A stretch of DNA of 64,000 nucleotides, taken from positions 23,936 to 87,935 of the forward strand of contig NZ_FNZE01000020.1 in the NCBI RefSeq assembly GCF_900109175.1, written 5' to 3'. Position 1 is the stretch's first letter. The number at the start of each line of letters is the position of its first letter. Source of the DNA: Pseudomonas linyingensis (GTDB taxonomy: Bacteria; Pseudomonadota; Gammaproteobacteria; Pseudomonadales; Pseudomonadaceae). The translations under genes were made by a program, and so were the position numbers. Below, piece after piece: positions 45,673 to 53,962 of the stretch. The notes under the pieces were generated by a model. It had not been told where the DNA came from, did no database searches, and saw only the letters and a list, made by a program, of their open reading frames with translations.

Positions 45673-46740
45673 TTACAGCTGGCCGTCCGCCGCGAGCTTC
45701 ATGTAGCTCGGCTCGAAGCGCAGCTTGACGTTGTCGGCGTTGCCGGTGACCAGGCCGCCGGCGAAGCTCATGCCGATGGCCTCGGCATCGGCCGCGCCCT
45801 CGCCGAGCAGGCCGTGGGCGAAGGAGAATTCGGCGACCCGGGTCATGGTGTCCTGCAGCTGGGCGCTGCTGGCGAAGGCCACGGCATCCTTGGCCGAATA
45901 GAACATGCGGGTGGCGGCCAGCTGCGCCTCGAAGCCGGCCAGGTCGGTGCCGGAGGCCTTGGCCATGTGCTCGCGGGCGGCCTTGCCCTCGGCGCTGTCG
46001 GCGGCCATGGTGGCCATGATTTCGTACCAGGCGCCGGCCAGCGCCTTGCCGAAGGCCGGGTTGTCCTTGAGGGTCGCGCTGTTGACCACCATCAGGTCGA
46101 TGATCTCGCCGGGAATCTGGCTGGAGTCGAACACCTTGCTCACCCCCGGGGTGGCGGCCACTTCGGCCAGCAGCGGGTTCCAGGTGGTGACGGCCTGCAC
46201 GTCGTCGCTGGCGAAGGCGGCGACCAGGTCGGCGTCGGAGGTGTTGACCACGCTGAGGTCCTTCTCGGCGAGACCGACCGTCTCCAGGCCGCGGGCCAGC
46301 AGGTAGTGGGAGACGGACAGCTCGACCAGGTTGACCGGGGTGCCCTTGAGGTCGGCGAGGGTCTTGTTCTCGCCCTTGATCACGATGCCGTCGTTGCCGT
46401 CGGAGAAGTCGCCGACGATCAGCGCGGTGGAGTCGACGCCGCCGGCGGCCGGGATGGTCAGCGCGTCCATGTTGGTCATGGTGCAGCCGTCGAACTGGCC
46501 GGCGCTGTACTGGTTGATCGACTCGACGTAGTCGTTGATCTGCACCACGTCGATGTCGATGCCGTACTTCTTCGCCCACTTGTCGACGATGCCCTGGCTG
46601 TCGCCGTATTCCCACGGCATCCAGCCGGCGTAGATGGTCCAGCAGACGCTGAAGTGTTCCTTGGGAGCGGCCTGGCTGCCGAAGCTGATGGCGGCGGCGA
46701 GGCTGGCGGCGAGGGCGGCGAACAGACGGGGCTTGCGCAT
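45673..46740 (-). CDS. Periplasmic substrate-binding protein, probable guanidine/urea-type ABC importer
   Basis: This 355-residue exported protein of the NrtA/SsuA/TauA fold has a signal peptide (MRKPRLFAALAASLAAAISFGSQA/APK). WTIYAGWMPWEYGDSQGIVDKWAKKYG, FDGCTMTNMDAL and TTWNPLLAEV are typical of the group annotated as putative urea ABC transporter binding proteins. It is the first gene after the guanidine-I riboswitch, so guanidine is the likely ligand. GGAGG lies 6 nt upstream of the ATG at 46740. The frame to 47139 is spurious and covers the riboswitch. Confidence 0.9.
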   Translation of the reverse strand: MRKPRLFAALAASLAAAISFGSQAAPKEHFSVCWTIYAGWMPWEYGDSQGIVDKWAKKYGIDIDVVQINDYVESINQYSAGQFDGCTMTNMDALTIPAAGGVDSTALIVGDFSDGNDGIVIKGENKTLADLKGTPVNLVELSVSHYLLARGLETVGLAEKDLSVVNTSDADLVAAFASDDVQAVTTWNPLLAEVAATPGVSKVFDSSQIPGEIIDLMVVNSATLKDNPAFGKALAGAWYEIMATMAADSAEGKAAREHMAKASGTDLAGFEAQLAATRMFYSAKDAVAFASSAQLQDTMTRVAEFSFAHGLLGEGAADAEAIGMSFAGGLVTGNADNVKLRFEPSYMKLAADGQL

Positions 46741-46796
46741 GGTGTACCTCCGGGGCGGTTGATGGCGGCAGGAGCGGGGCGGCGTAACTGGATACG

Positions 46797-46905
46797 TCGT
46801 TCGTCTCCCGGGCTTTTGTCCCGCCGTGTAACCTCGCTGGAGGTCGCCAACTCTCGGACCAGTCACCCGCGATCGTCTCGATCGGCGGGCCGGAACCCTA
46901 GTCGG
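46797..46905 (-). ncRNA. Guanidine-I (ykkC) riboswitch
   Basis: The minus strand shows the conserved blocks of the guanidine-I aptamer in order: CTAGGGTTCCG (from 46901), GACTGGTCCGAGAG (about 46852-46865), ACACGGCGGGACAAAAGCC (about 46810-46830) and CCCGGGAGACGA at the 3' side. It lies 57-165 nt ahead of the binding-protein start and should turn the operon on when guanidine is present. Confidence 0.93.
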
Positions 46906-46965
46906 CCATTTGCAAATTGTGGTGCCGCGACCCCGCTGGGGGTGGCTCCTGCACGAAAGGTTCCT

Positions 46966-46981
46966 AGCGAAAGGCGTGCCA
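46966..46981 (-). promoter_or_regulatory. Sigma-54 (-24/-12) promoter candidate for the guanidine operon
   Basis: TGGCACGCCTTTCGCT on the minus strand matches the TGGCACG-N4-TTGC consensus with correct GG-N10-GC spacing and one mismatch (TCGC for TTGC). Transcription would begin near 46955, about 50 nt ahead of the riboswitch. Confidence 0.6.
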
Positions 46982-47047
46982 GTTTTGCCCAGGCCGCGCC
47001 GGGCGCGGCCTGCAGCGCTCCGGATCGATTGCCTGCGGTCTGCCTGG

Positions 47048-47083
47048 GCGCAAGCCTGGTGCGCTGGCGCACCATGATGGCGC
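47048..47083. promoter_or_regulatory. Two NtrC-like enhancer sites
   Basis: GCACCA-TGA-TGGCGC (47069-47083) matches the NtrC pattern GCACCA-N3-TGGTGC with one mismatch. GCGCAA-GCC-TGGTGC (47048-47062) matches with two. Their centres are 21 bp apart (two helical turns) and 100-120 bp upstream of the predicted sigma-54 start point. Confidence 0.55.
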
Positions 47084-47154
47084 GTTTGGTGCCGTCGGCC
47101 GCTGCGGGTTAAGGTGGCGCCCCCGAGCCTGTTCGCCACCCCCGGAAGTCCCGC

Positions 47155-47889
47155 GTGAAAGTCCCGCTGCCCCTGCTAATCGCCCTGCAATTCCTCACCC
47201 GTCTGCCGATTCGCCTGCCCGGCATGCCCGCGCCCGCCGCGCTCGGCCGCTCGCTGCTGTGGTATCCGCTGGTCGGCCTGGGGCTTGGTGGCGTGCTGCT
47301 GGCGGCGGCCTGGCTGCTGTCGGGCGTGTTCGCCCCGCTGGCGGCGGCGCTGCTGCTGGCGCTGTGGGTGCTGGCCAGTGGCGGCCTGCATCTGGACGGC
47401 CTGGCCGACACGGCGGATGCCTGGGTCGGCGGTTTCGGCGACCGCGAACGCACCCTGGCGATCATGAAGGACCCCTGCTGCGGGCCGATCGCCGTGGTGA
47501 CCCTGCTGCTGGTGCTGCTGCTCAAGTTCGCCGCGCTGTGGGCGCTGCTGGAAAGCGAGCAGTGGCTGGCCCTGCTGCTGGCGCCGTTGCTCGGTCGCAG
47601 CGCACTGCTGCTGCTGTTCCTCGGCACGCCCTACGTGCGCGCAGGCGGGCTGGGCAGCGCCATGGCCGCGCACCTGCCGGCGCGGGCCGGCTGGCGCGTG
47701 CTGCTGGCGGTGGTGGTGGCGACCCTGCTGTGCGGCTGGCCGGGGCTGCTGGCGCTGGCGAGCGCCGCGCTGCTGTTCGCCCTGTGCCGCCGCGCCCTGT
47801 TGCAGCGCATCGGCGGCACCACCGGTGACACGGCGGGCGCGCTGCTGGAGCTGCTGGAGGGTGTGGTGCTGGTGGCATTGGCGCTCTGA
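47155..47889 (+). CDS. cobS: Adenosylcobinamide-GDP ribazoletransferase (cobalamin synthase)
   Basis: This 244-residue inner-membrane enzyme (CobV in Pseudomonas naming) joins adenosylcobinamide-GDP with alpha-ribazole (phosphate). ALQFLTRLPI, WYPLVGLGLG and GGLHLDGLADTADAW with its metal-binding Asp/His, plus IMKDPCCGPIAV, are diagnostic. About six hydrophobic helices are seen. The start is GTG 47155 with GGAAG upstream. It is the last enzyme of the pathway encoded at 25619-33941 but separated from it by a 13-kb opposite-strand block. Confidence 0.95.
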   Translation: MKVPLPLLIALQFLTRLPIRLPGMPAPAALGRSLLWYPLVGLGLGGVLLAAAWLLSGVFAPLAAALLLALWVLASGGLHLDGLADTADAWVGGFGDRERTLAIMKDPCCGPIAVVTLLLVLLLKFAALWALLESEQWLALLLAPLLGRSALLLLFLGTPYVRAGGLGSAMAAHLPARAGWRVLLAVVVATLLCGWPGLLALASAALLFALCRRALLQRIGGTTGDTAGALLELLEGVVLVALAL

Positions 47890-48042
47890 GCGCTGTTTTT
47901 GTGCATTGACTGAGCCGGTAGTGTGCAGGGTGCCACCTATTGGTGCTTTACTCTGCCGTCAGCTCCCGGCGAGCGCGCCGTTTGGATGTCGGCACAAGTC
48001 TTGCGTGGCCGGGCTATCGTCCAGGCTCGCAGGAGGCCCGCT

Positions 48043-51000
48043 GTGTCGATCCATGTCGCACTGCATCACGTCACCCATTACCGCTACGACCGTCAGGTCA
48101 ACCTCGGCCCGCAGATCGTTCGTCTGCGCCCGGCCCCGCACAGCCGCACCCGCATCCTCTCCTACGCGCTTAAGGTGCAGCCGGAGGGCCATTTCATCAA
48201 CTGGCAGCAGGACCCGCAGGGCAACTACCTGGCGCGCCTGGTGTTCCCGGAAAAGACCGGCGAGCTGAAGATCGAGGTCGACCTGGTCGCCGAGATGGCG
48301 GTGTTCAACCCCTTCGATTTCTTCCTCGAGCCCTACGCCGAAAAGATTCCCTTCGCCTACACCGCGGGCGAGCGCCTGGAGCTGGCGCCCTACCTGGCGA
48401 CGCTGCCGGCCACCCCGCTGTTCGCCAAGTACCTGGCCGGCATCGAACGCACGCCGACGCCCAGCGCCGACTTCCTGGTCGCGCTCAACCAGAGTCTGTC
48501 CGCCGACATCGGCTACCTGATCCGCCTCGAACCCGGCGTGCAGACGCCCGAGGAAACCCTGCAGAAAGCCTCCGGATCGTGCCGCGACTCGGCCTGGCTG
48601 CTGGTGCAGCTGCTACGCCACCTGGGCCTGGCGGCGCGCTTCGTCTCCGGCTACCTGATCCAGCTGACCGCCGACGTCAAGGCCCTCGACGGCCCATCCG
48701 GCACCGAGGTGGACTTCACCGACCTGCACGCCTGGTGCGAGGTGTACCTGCCGGGGGCCGGCTGGATCGGCCTCGACCCCACCTCGGGCCTGTTCGCCGG
48801 CGAGGGCCACATCCCGCTGGCCTGCAGCCCCGAACCGTCCTCGGCGGCGCCGATCAGCGGCGGCGTCGACCCGTGCGAGTGTGAGTTCTCCCACGAGATG
48901 CGCATCGAGCGCGTCTGGGAAGCGCCGCGGGTCACCAAGCCGTACAGCGAGGCGCAGTGGCAGGCCATCGACGCCCTCGGCCAGCAGGTCGACGCCGATC
49001 TGCTTGCCGCCGACGTGCGCCTGACCATGGGCGGCGAGCCGACCTTCGTGGCCATCGACTACCCGGACGATGCGGAGTGGAACACCGCCGCGCTCGGCCC
49101 CAACAAGCGCCGTCTGGCCGCCGAGCTGTTCCACCGCATGCGCGAGCACTACGCGCCGCACGCGCTGGTGCACTTCGGCCAGGGCAAGTGGTATCCCGGC
49201 GAGCAACTGCCGCGCTGGTCGCTGAACTGCTTCTGGCGCAAGGACGGCCAGCCGATCTGGCGCGACGCCGCGTTGCTCGCCGACGAGGCCGCCGACTACG
49301 GCGCCGACGCCGAGCTGGCGGCGCGCTTTCTCGAAACCCTCGCCGGCCAGCTGGGCCTGAGTGGCGAGCACGTCTTCCCGGCCTTCGAGGACTGGCTGTA
49401 CTACCTGTGGCGCGAGCGCAACCTGCCGAGCAACGTCACCCCCGAGGATGCCCGCCTGGGCGACCCGCTGGAGCGCGAGCGCCTGCGCAAGGTGTTCAGC
49501 GCCGGGCTCGGCGCAGTGGTCGGCCATGTGCTGCCGCTGGCGCGCAGCGACGATGGCGCGCGCTGGATCAGCGGCTCCTGGTTCCTGCGCGACGAGCGCT
49601 GCCGCTTGGTGGCCGGCGACTCGCCGCTGGGCTATCGCCTGCCGCTGGACGCGCAACCCTGGGTGCGCGCCAGCGACTACCCCTACGTGTCGCCGCTCGA
49701 CCCCAACCAGGCGTTCGCGGCGTTGCCCGACAGCCGGGCCATCGAGCAGCAGCTACAGGCGCCGGCCAAGCCGGCGCGCGGCCGCAAGGTCGACAAGACC
49801 GACAAGCTGGCCGAAGCCGCGCCGGCGCCGTTCGAGTCCGCCGCCGACATCGTGCGCACCGCGCTGTGCGCCGAGCCGCGCGACGGTCGCCTGTACCTGT
49901 TCCTGCCGCCGCTGCAGCGCCTGGAGGACTACCTGCAGCTGGTCGCCGCCATCGAGGCGACCGCCGCCGAGCTGCGCTGCCCGGTGCTGCTGGAAGGCTA
50001 CGAGCCGCCGGCCGACCCGCGCCTCAGCCACTTCCGCGTCACCCCCGATCCGGGGGTGATCGAGGTCAACATCCACCCGGCGGCGAGCTGGGCAGAGCTG
50101 GTCGAGCGCACCGAATTCCTCTACGAGGCGGCGCGGCTGACCCGGCTGTCGTCGGAGAAGTTCATGATCGACGGCCGCCACACCGGCACCGGCGGCGGCA
50201 ACCACTTCGTCCTCGGCGGCGCCACCCCGGCCGACTCGCCGTTCCTGCGCCGTCCCGACCTGCTGCGCAGCCTAGTCAGCTACTGGCACAATCACCCGTC
50301 GCTGTCCTACCTGTTCAGCGGCCTGTTCATCGGCCCGACCTCGCAGGCGCCGCGGGTGGACGAGGCGCGCAACGACGCGCTGTACGAGCTGGAGATCGCC
50401 TTCGCGCAGATCCCCGAGCCGGGCGCCGATTGCCCGCCGTGGCTGGTCGATCGCCTGCTGCGCAATCTGCTGGTCGACCTCACCGGCAACACCCACCGCG
50501 CCGAGTTCTGCATCGACAAGCTGTACTCGCCCGATTCGTCCTCCGGCCGCCTCGGCCTGCTCGAGCTGCGCGCCTTCGAGATGCCGCCCCATGCGCGCAT
50601 GAGCCTGGCCCAGCAGGTGCTGCTGCGCGCGCTGGTGGCGCGCTTTTGGCATCAACCCTACCGTCCGCAGCGCCTGGTGCGCTGGGGCACCGAGCTGCAC
50701 GACCGCTTCCTGCTGCCGCACTTCATCGAGCAGGACTTCAACGACGTGCTGCACGAACTCAACGAGTACGGCTACGCGGTGCGCGCCGAGTGGTTCGCGC
50801 CGCACTTCGCCTTCCGCTTCCCCAAGCTCGGCGACTTCGCCGTGCAGGGCATCGACCTGGAGCTGCGCCAGGCGCTGGAGCCCTGGCACGTGCTGGGCGA
50901 GGAGGGCGCGCCCGGAGGCACCGTGCGTTACGTGGACTCCTCGCTGGAGCGCGTGCAGGTCTGCGTCAGCGGCATGGCCCCGGACCGCTACGTGCTGACC

Positions 51001-51357
51001 TGCAACGGCGTGCCGGTGCCGCTGTGCTCCACCGGCAAGGTCGGCGAGTTCGTCGGCGGCGTGCGCTACCGCGCCTGGCAGCCGGCCAACTGCCTGCAGC
51101 CGACCATCGGCGTGCACGCGCCGCTGGTGTTCGACCTGGTCGATACCTGGATGCAGCGCTCGCTGGGCGGTTGCCAGTACCATGTCGCCCATCCGGGCGG
51201 GCGCAACTACGAGACCCTGCCGGTCAACGCCTACGAGGCGGAAAGCCGGCGCCTGGCGCGCTTCTTCCACCACGGCCATACCCCGGGCAAGCTGGTGCCG
51301 CGTGCGCCGGTGGTCAACCACGAACTGCCGATGACCCTGGACCTGCGTCGCGTGTGA
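48043..51357 (+). CDS. Transglutaminase-like / DUF2126 large protein
   Basis: This 1104-residue cytoplasmic protein has an N-terminal beta-rich domain (HHVTHYRYDR...LGPQIVRLRPAP) and a transglutaminase core. The catalytic cysteine is in ASGSCRDSAWLLVQLLRHLG, with histidine in TDLHAWCEVYLPGAGW and aspartate in GLDPTSGLFAG. A long DUF2126 region follows after about residue 330 (VRLTMGGEPTFVAIDYPDD, MIDGRHTGTGGGNHFVLGG). The start is GTG 48043 with AGGAGG at 48030-48035. The ATG-less frame to 47923 is rejected. It is the first gene of a three-gene cluster that recurs in many bacteria, and its substrate is unknown. Confidence 0.88.
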   Translation: MSIHVALHHVTHYRYDRQVNLGPQIVRLRPAPHSRTRILSYALKVQPEGHFINWQQDPQGNYLARLVFPEKTGELKIEVDLVAEMAVFNPFDFFLEPYAEKIPFAYTAGERLELAPYLATLPATPLFAKYLAGIERTPTPSADFLVALNQSLSADIGYLIRLEPGVQTPEETLQKASGSCRDSAWLLVQLLRHLGLAARFVSGYLIQLTADVKALDGPSGTEVDFTDLHAWCEVYLPGAGWIGLDPTSGLFAGEGHIPLACSPEPSSAAPISGGVDPCECEFSHEMRIERVWEAPRVTKPYSEAQWQAIDALGQQVDADLLAADVRLTMGGEPTFVAIDYPDDAEWNTAALGPNKRRLAAELFHRMREHYAPHALVHFGQGKWYPGEQLPRWSLNCFWRKDGQPIWRDAALLADEAADYGADAELAARFLETLAGQLGLSGEHVFPAFEDWLYYLWRERNLPSNVTPEDARLGDPLERERLRKVFSAGLGAVVGHVLPLARSDDGARWISGSWFLRDERCRLVAGDSPLGYRLPLDAQPWVRASDYPYVSPLDPNQAFAALPDSRAIEQQLQAPAKPARGRKVDKTDKLAEAAPAPFESAADIVRTALCAEPRDGRLYLFLPPLQRLEDYLQLVAAIEATAAELRCPVLLEGYEPPADPRLSHFRVTPDPGVIEVNIHPAASWAELVERTEFLYEAARLTRLSSEKFMIDGRHTGTGGGNHFVLGGATPADSPFLRRPDLLRSLVSYWHNHPSLSYLFSGLFIGPTSQAPRVDEARNDALYELEIAFAQIPEPGADCPPWLVDRLLRNLLVDLTGNTHRAEFCIDKLYSPDSSSGRLGLLELRAFEMPPHARMSLAQQVLLRALVARFWHQPYRPQRLVRWGTELHDRFLLPHFIEQDFNDVLHELNEYGYAVRAEWFAPHFAFRFPKLGDFAVQGIDLELRQALEPWHVLGEEGAPGGTVRYVDSSLERVQVCVSGMAPDRYVLTCNGVPVPLCSTGKVGEFVGGVRYRAWQPANCLQPTIGVHAPLVFDLVDTWMQRSLGGCQYHVAHPGGRNYETLPVNAYEAESRRLARFFHHGHTPGKLVPRAPVVNHELPMTLDLRRV

Positions 51358-51463
51358 CGCCCAGCCAGCCGCAGGACGGGTTGGCGGGTTGTCGCCGTTG
51401 GCCTGCCCGACCCTGCGGACTGCGCGGCGTTACCGCGCTGTCAGGAAGATCGCCGAGTACCCC

Positions 51464-53962
51464 ATGTCCGACCTGCTAGCCGACTACCCGCGCAACGCCG
51501 CGGCCTATCACGAACTGCTCGACGCCAAGGGTGCGGTGCGTCCGCACTGGCGGCAGCTGCTCGCCCATCTGCAGCGCTGCTCGCCGGCGCAGTTGCGCCA
51601 GCGTCAGGCCCTGCTGGCCCGGCAGATCCAGGAAAACGGCGTGACCTACAACGTCTACGCCGAGCCCGACGGCGCCGACCGGCCGTGGGAGCTGGACCTG
51701 CTGCCCAACATCATCCCGGCCGAGGAGTGGGCCGAGCTGGCCGCCGGAGTGGCGCAGCGGGCGACCCTGCTCAACGCGGTGCTGGCCGACATCTACGGCC
51801 CGCAGCAACTGCTCGCCGAGGGCCTGCTGCCGAGCGACCTGGTGTTCGGCCACGACAACTATCTGTGGCCCTGCCAGGGCCTGCAGCCGCCGGGCGGCAC
51901 CTGGCTGCACGTCTACGCGGTGGATCTGGCGCGCTCGCCGGACGGCCGCTGGTGGGTCACCGCCGACCGTACCCAGGCGCCGTCCGGGGCGGGCTACGCG
52001 CTGGAGAACCGGCAGATCGTCTCGCGGGCGTTTCCCGAGCTGTACCGCGACCTGCGCGTGCAGTACCTGGCCGGCTACTTCCGCACCCTGCAGGACACCC
52101 TGGCGCGCCAGGCACCGAGCGACGGCGAGACGCCGCTGGTGGTGCTGCTGACCCCGGGGCGCTTCAACGAGACCTACTTCGAGCACCTCTACCTGGCGCG
52201 CCAGCTCGGCTATCCGCTGGTCGAGGGCAGCGACCTGACCGTGCGCGACAGCACCGTCTACCTGAAGACCCTCGGCGGGCTGAAACGCGTGCATGCGCTA
52301 CTGCGCCGCCTCGACGACGACTTCTGCGACCCGCTGGAGCTGCGCACCGACTCGGCGCTGGGCGTGCCGGGGCTGCTGGATGCGGTGCGCCAGGGCCGCG
52401 TGCTGGTGGCCAATGCCCTGGGCAGCGGCGTGCTGGAATCGCCCGGCCTGCCGGGATTTCTGCCGCTAATCTGCGAAAGGCTGCTCGGCGCGGAACTGCA
52501 GCTGCCGTCCATCGCCAGCTGGTGGTGCGGCGAGCCGCCGGTGCTGGAAGAAGCGCTGGAAAAGCTGCCCGAGCTGCTGATCCGCGCCGCCTTTCCCTCG
52601 CAGCACTTCGCCCCGCAGTTCGGTCCCGAGCTGGATGCCGGTCAGCGCGCGGCGCTGGCCGAGCGCCTGCGCCAGCGGCCCTACGCCTATGTCGGCCAGG
52701 AGCGTCCGCTGCTCTCGCAGGCGCCGATCTGGCAGGCCGAGAGCGGCCGTCTGGAAGCGCGCCCGATCGGCATGCGCGTGTTCGCCGTCGCCGGTCCCGA
52801 CGGCTACCGGGTGATGCCCGGTGGCCTGACCCGCGTGGCGGCCAGCGCCAGTGCGCGCACCCTGTCGATGCAGTGGGGCGGGGCGAGCAAGGACACCTGG
52901 GTGCTCGGCGAGCGGCACATCGGCAGCGAGCCCTGGCAATGGGGGCGTGTGCTGGGCGTCGGGGACGTGGTGCGCAGCGACCCCTACCTGCCGTCGCGGG
53001 TGGTGGAAAACCTGTTCTGGTTCGGCCGCTACTGCGAGCGCTGCGAAGGCGGTGCGCGCCTGCTGCGCATCCTGCTGGCGCGCTATGTGGATGACGATGA
53101 CGACCCGCAGGCCCTCAACGCGGCGCTGACCGTGGCGGAAACCCTCGGCCTGCTGCCCCCGGTCGGCGACGAAGATGCCAGCCTGGAGACGCGCCTGCTG
53201 CAGGCGGTGCTCGCCAAGGACTGGCCGGCCAGCCTGTACGTCGCCCTGCAGCACCTGCAGTGGGCCGCCGCCAGCGTGCGCGGCAAGCTGTCGCGGGAGA
53301 ACTGGCAGGCGCTGGTGGAGCTGCACAAGGAGGCGCAGGGGCTGGACAGCGAGGAAGCCGACCCCGGTGCGCTGCTGGAATTTCTCGATCGCCTGCTGAT
53401 GTCGATGGCGGCGCTGTCCGGCTTCGCCCTCGACGACATGACCCGCGACGACGGCTGGCGCTTCCTGATGATCGGCCGGCGCATCGAGCGCCTGCAGTTC
53501 CTCGCCGAGAGCATCGCCGACTTCGTCGCCGGCCCGGCGGCGCAGGACCAGTCGGCGCTGGCCTGGCTGCTCGAGCTGGGCAACAGCAGCATCACCTATC
53601 GCACCCGCTACCTGGCCGCGCCACAGCTGATTCCGGTACTCGACCTGCTGGTGCTCGACGCGCAGAACCCGCATGCCGTGCTGTTCCAGCTGCGTTCGCT
53701 GCTGCGCTCGCTGGCAAGCCTCGGCGAACGCTTCGAGCTGAGCGAGGAGGCGGGCCTGCAGTCGCTGACCGCCCGCCTGGCCGCCTTCGATCTGGGGCCG
53801 CTGGAGTACAACCCGCTGGCCAGCGCCGGCAGCACGGCGGTTCTGGCGGTACTGGCCGCGCAACTGCTGGAGGTCGCCGCCGCGGCCGGACAGCTTTCCG
53901 ATCACCTTGGCCTGCGCTTCTTCGTGCACGTCGACGCCAGCCAGCAGACCCAGTCTCTATGA
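51464..53962 (+). CDS. Circularly permuted ATP-grasp / alpha-E fusion protein
   Basis: This 832-residue protein has an N-terminal circularly permuted ATP-grasp ligase-like region (about 80-470; LLPNIIPAEEWAELAAG, RPDLR-like YAVDLARSPDGRWWV, VVLLTPGRFNETYFEHLYLARQLG, NALGSGVLESPGLPGFLP). It is fused to a C-terminal alpha-E helical domain (about 500-830; VVENLFWFGRYCERCEGGARLL, GWRFLMIGRRIERLQFLAE). In many genomes these are two genes. ATP-grasp enzymes form amide or peptide bonds, so the cluster may ligate or process peptides. The start is ATG 51464. It overlaps the next gene (ATGA). Confidence 0.88.
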   Translation: MSDLLADYPRNAAAYHELLDAKGAVRPHWRQLLAHLQRCSPAQLRQRQALLARQIQENGVTYNVYAEPDGADRPWELDLLPNIIPAEEWAELAAGVAQRATLLNAVLADIYGPQQLLAEGLLPSDLVFGHDNYLWPCQGLQPPGGTWLHVYAVDLARSPDGRWWVTADRTQAPSGAGYALENRQIVSRAFPELYRDLRVQYLAGYFRTLQDTLARQAPSDGETPLVVLLTPGRFNETYFEHLYLARQLGYPLVEGSDLTVRDSTVYLKTLGGLKRVHALLRRLDDDFCDPLELRTDSALGVPGLLDAVRQGRVLVANALGSGVLESPGLPGFLPLICERLLGAELQLPSIASWWCGEPPVLEEALEKLPELLIRAAFPSQHFAPQFGPELDAGQRAALAERLRQRPYAYVGQERPLLSQAPIWQAESGRLEARPIGMRVFAVAGPDGYRVMPGGLTRVAASASARTLSMQWGGASKDTWVLGERHIGSEPWQWGRVLGVGDVVRSDPYLPSRVVENLFWFGRYCERCEGGARLLRILLARYVDDDDDPQALNAALTVAETLGLLPPVGDEDASLETRLLQAVLAKDWPASLYVALQHLQWAAASVRGKLSRENWQALVELHKEAQGLDSEEADPGALLEFLDRLLMSMAALSGFALDDMTRDDGWRFLMIGRRIERLQFLAESIADFVAGPAAQDQSALAWLLELGNSSITYRTRYLAAPQLIPVLDLLVLDAQNPHAVLFQLRSLLRSLASLGERFELSEEAGLQSLTARLAAFDLGPLEYNPLASAGSTAVLAVLAAQLLEVAAAAGQLSDHLGLRFFVHVDASQQTQSL

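Noticed and set aside
46906..46927. GGCACCACAATTTGC on the minus strand as a sigma-54 promoter
   Set aside because: The GG to GC spacing is 11 instead of 10, and it would start transcription inside the riboswitch. The site at 46966-46981 has correct spacing.
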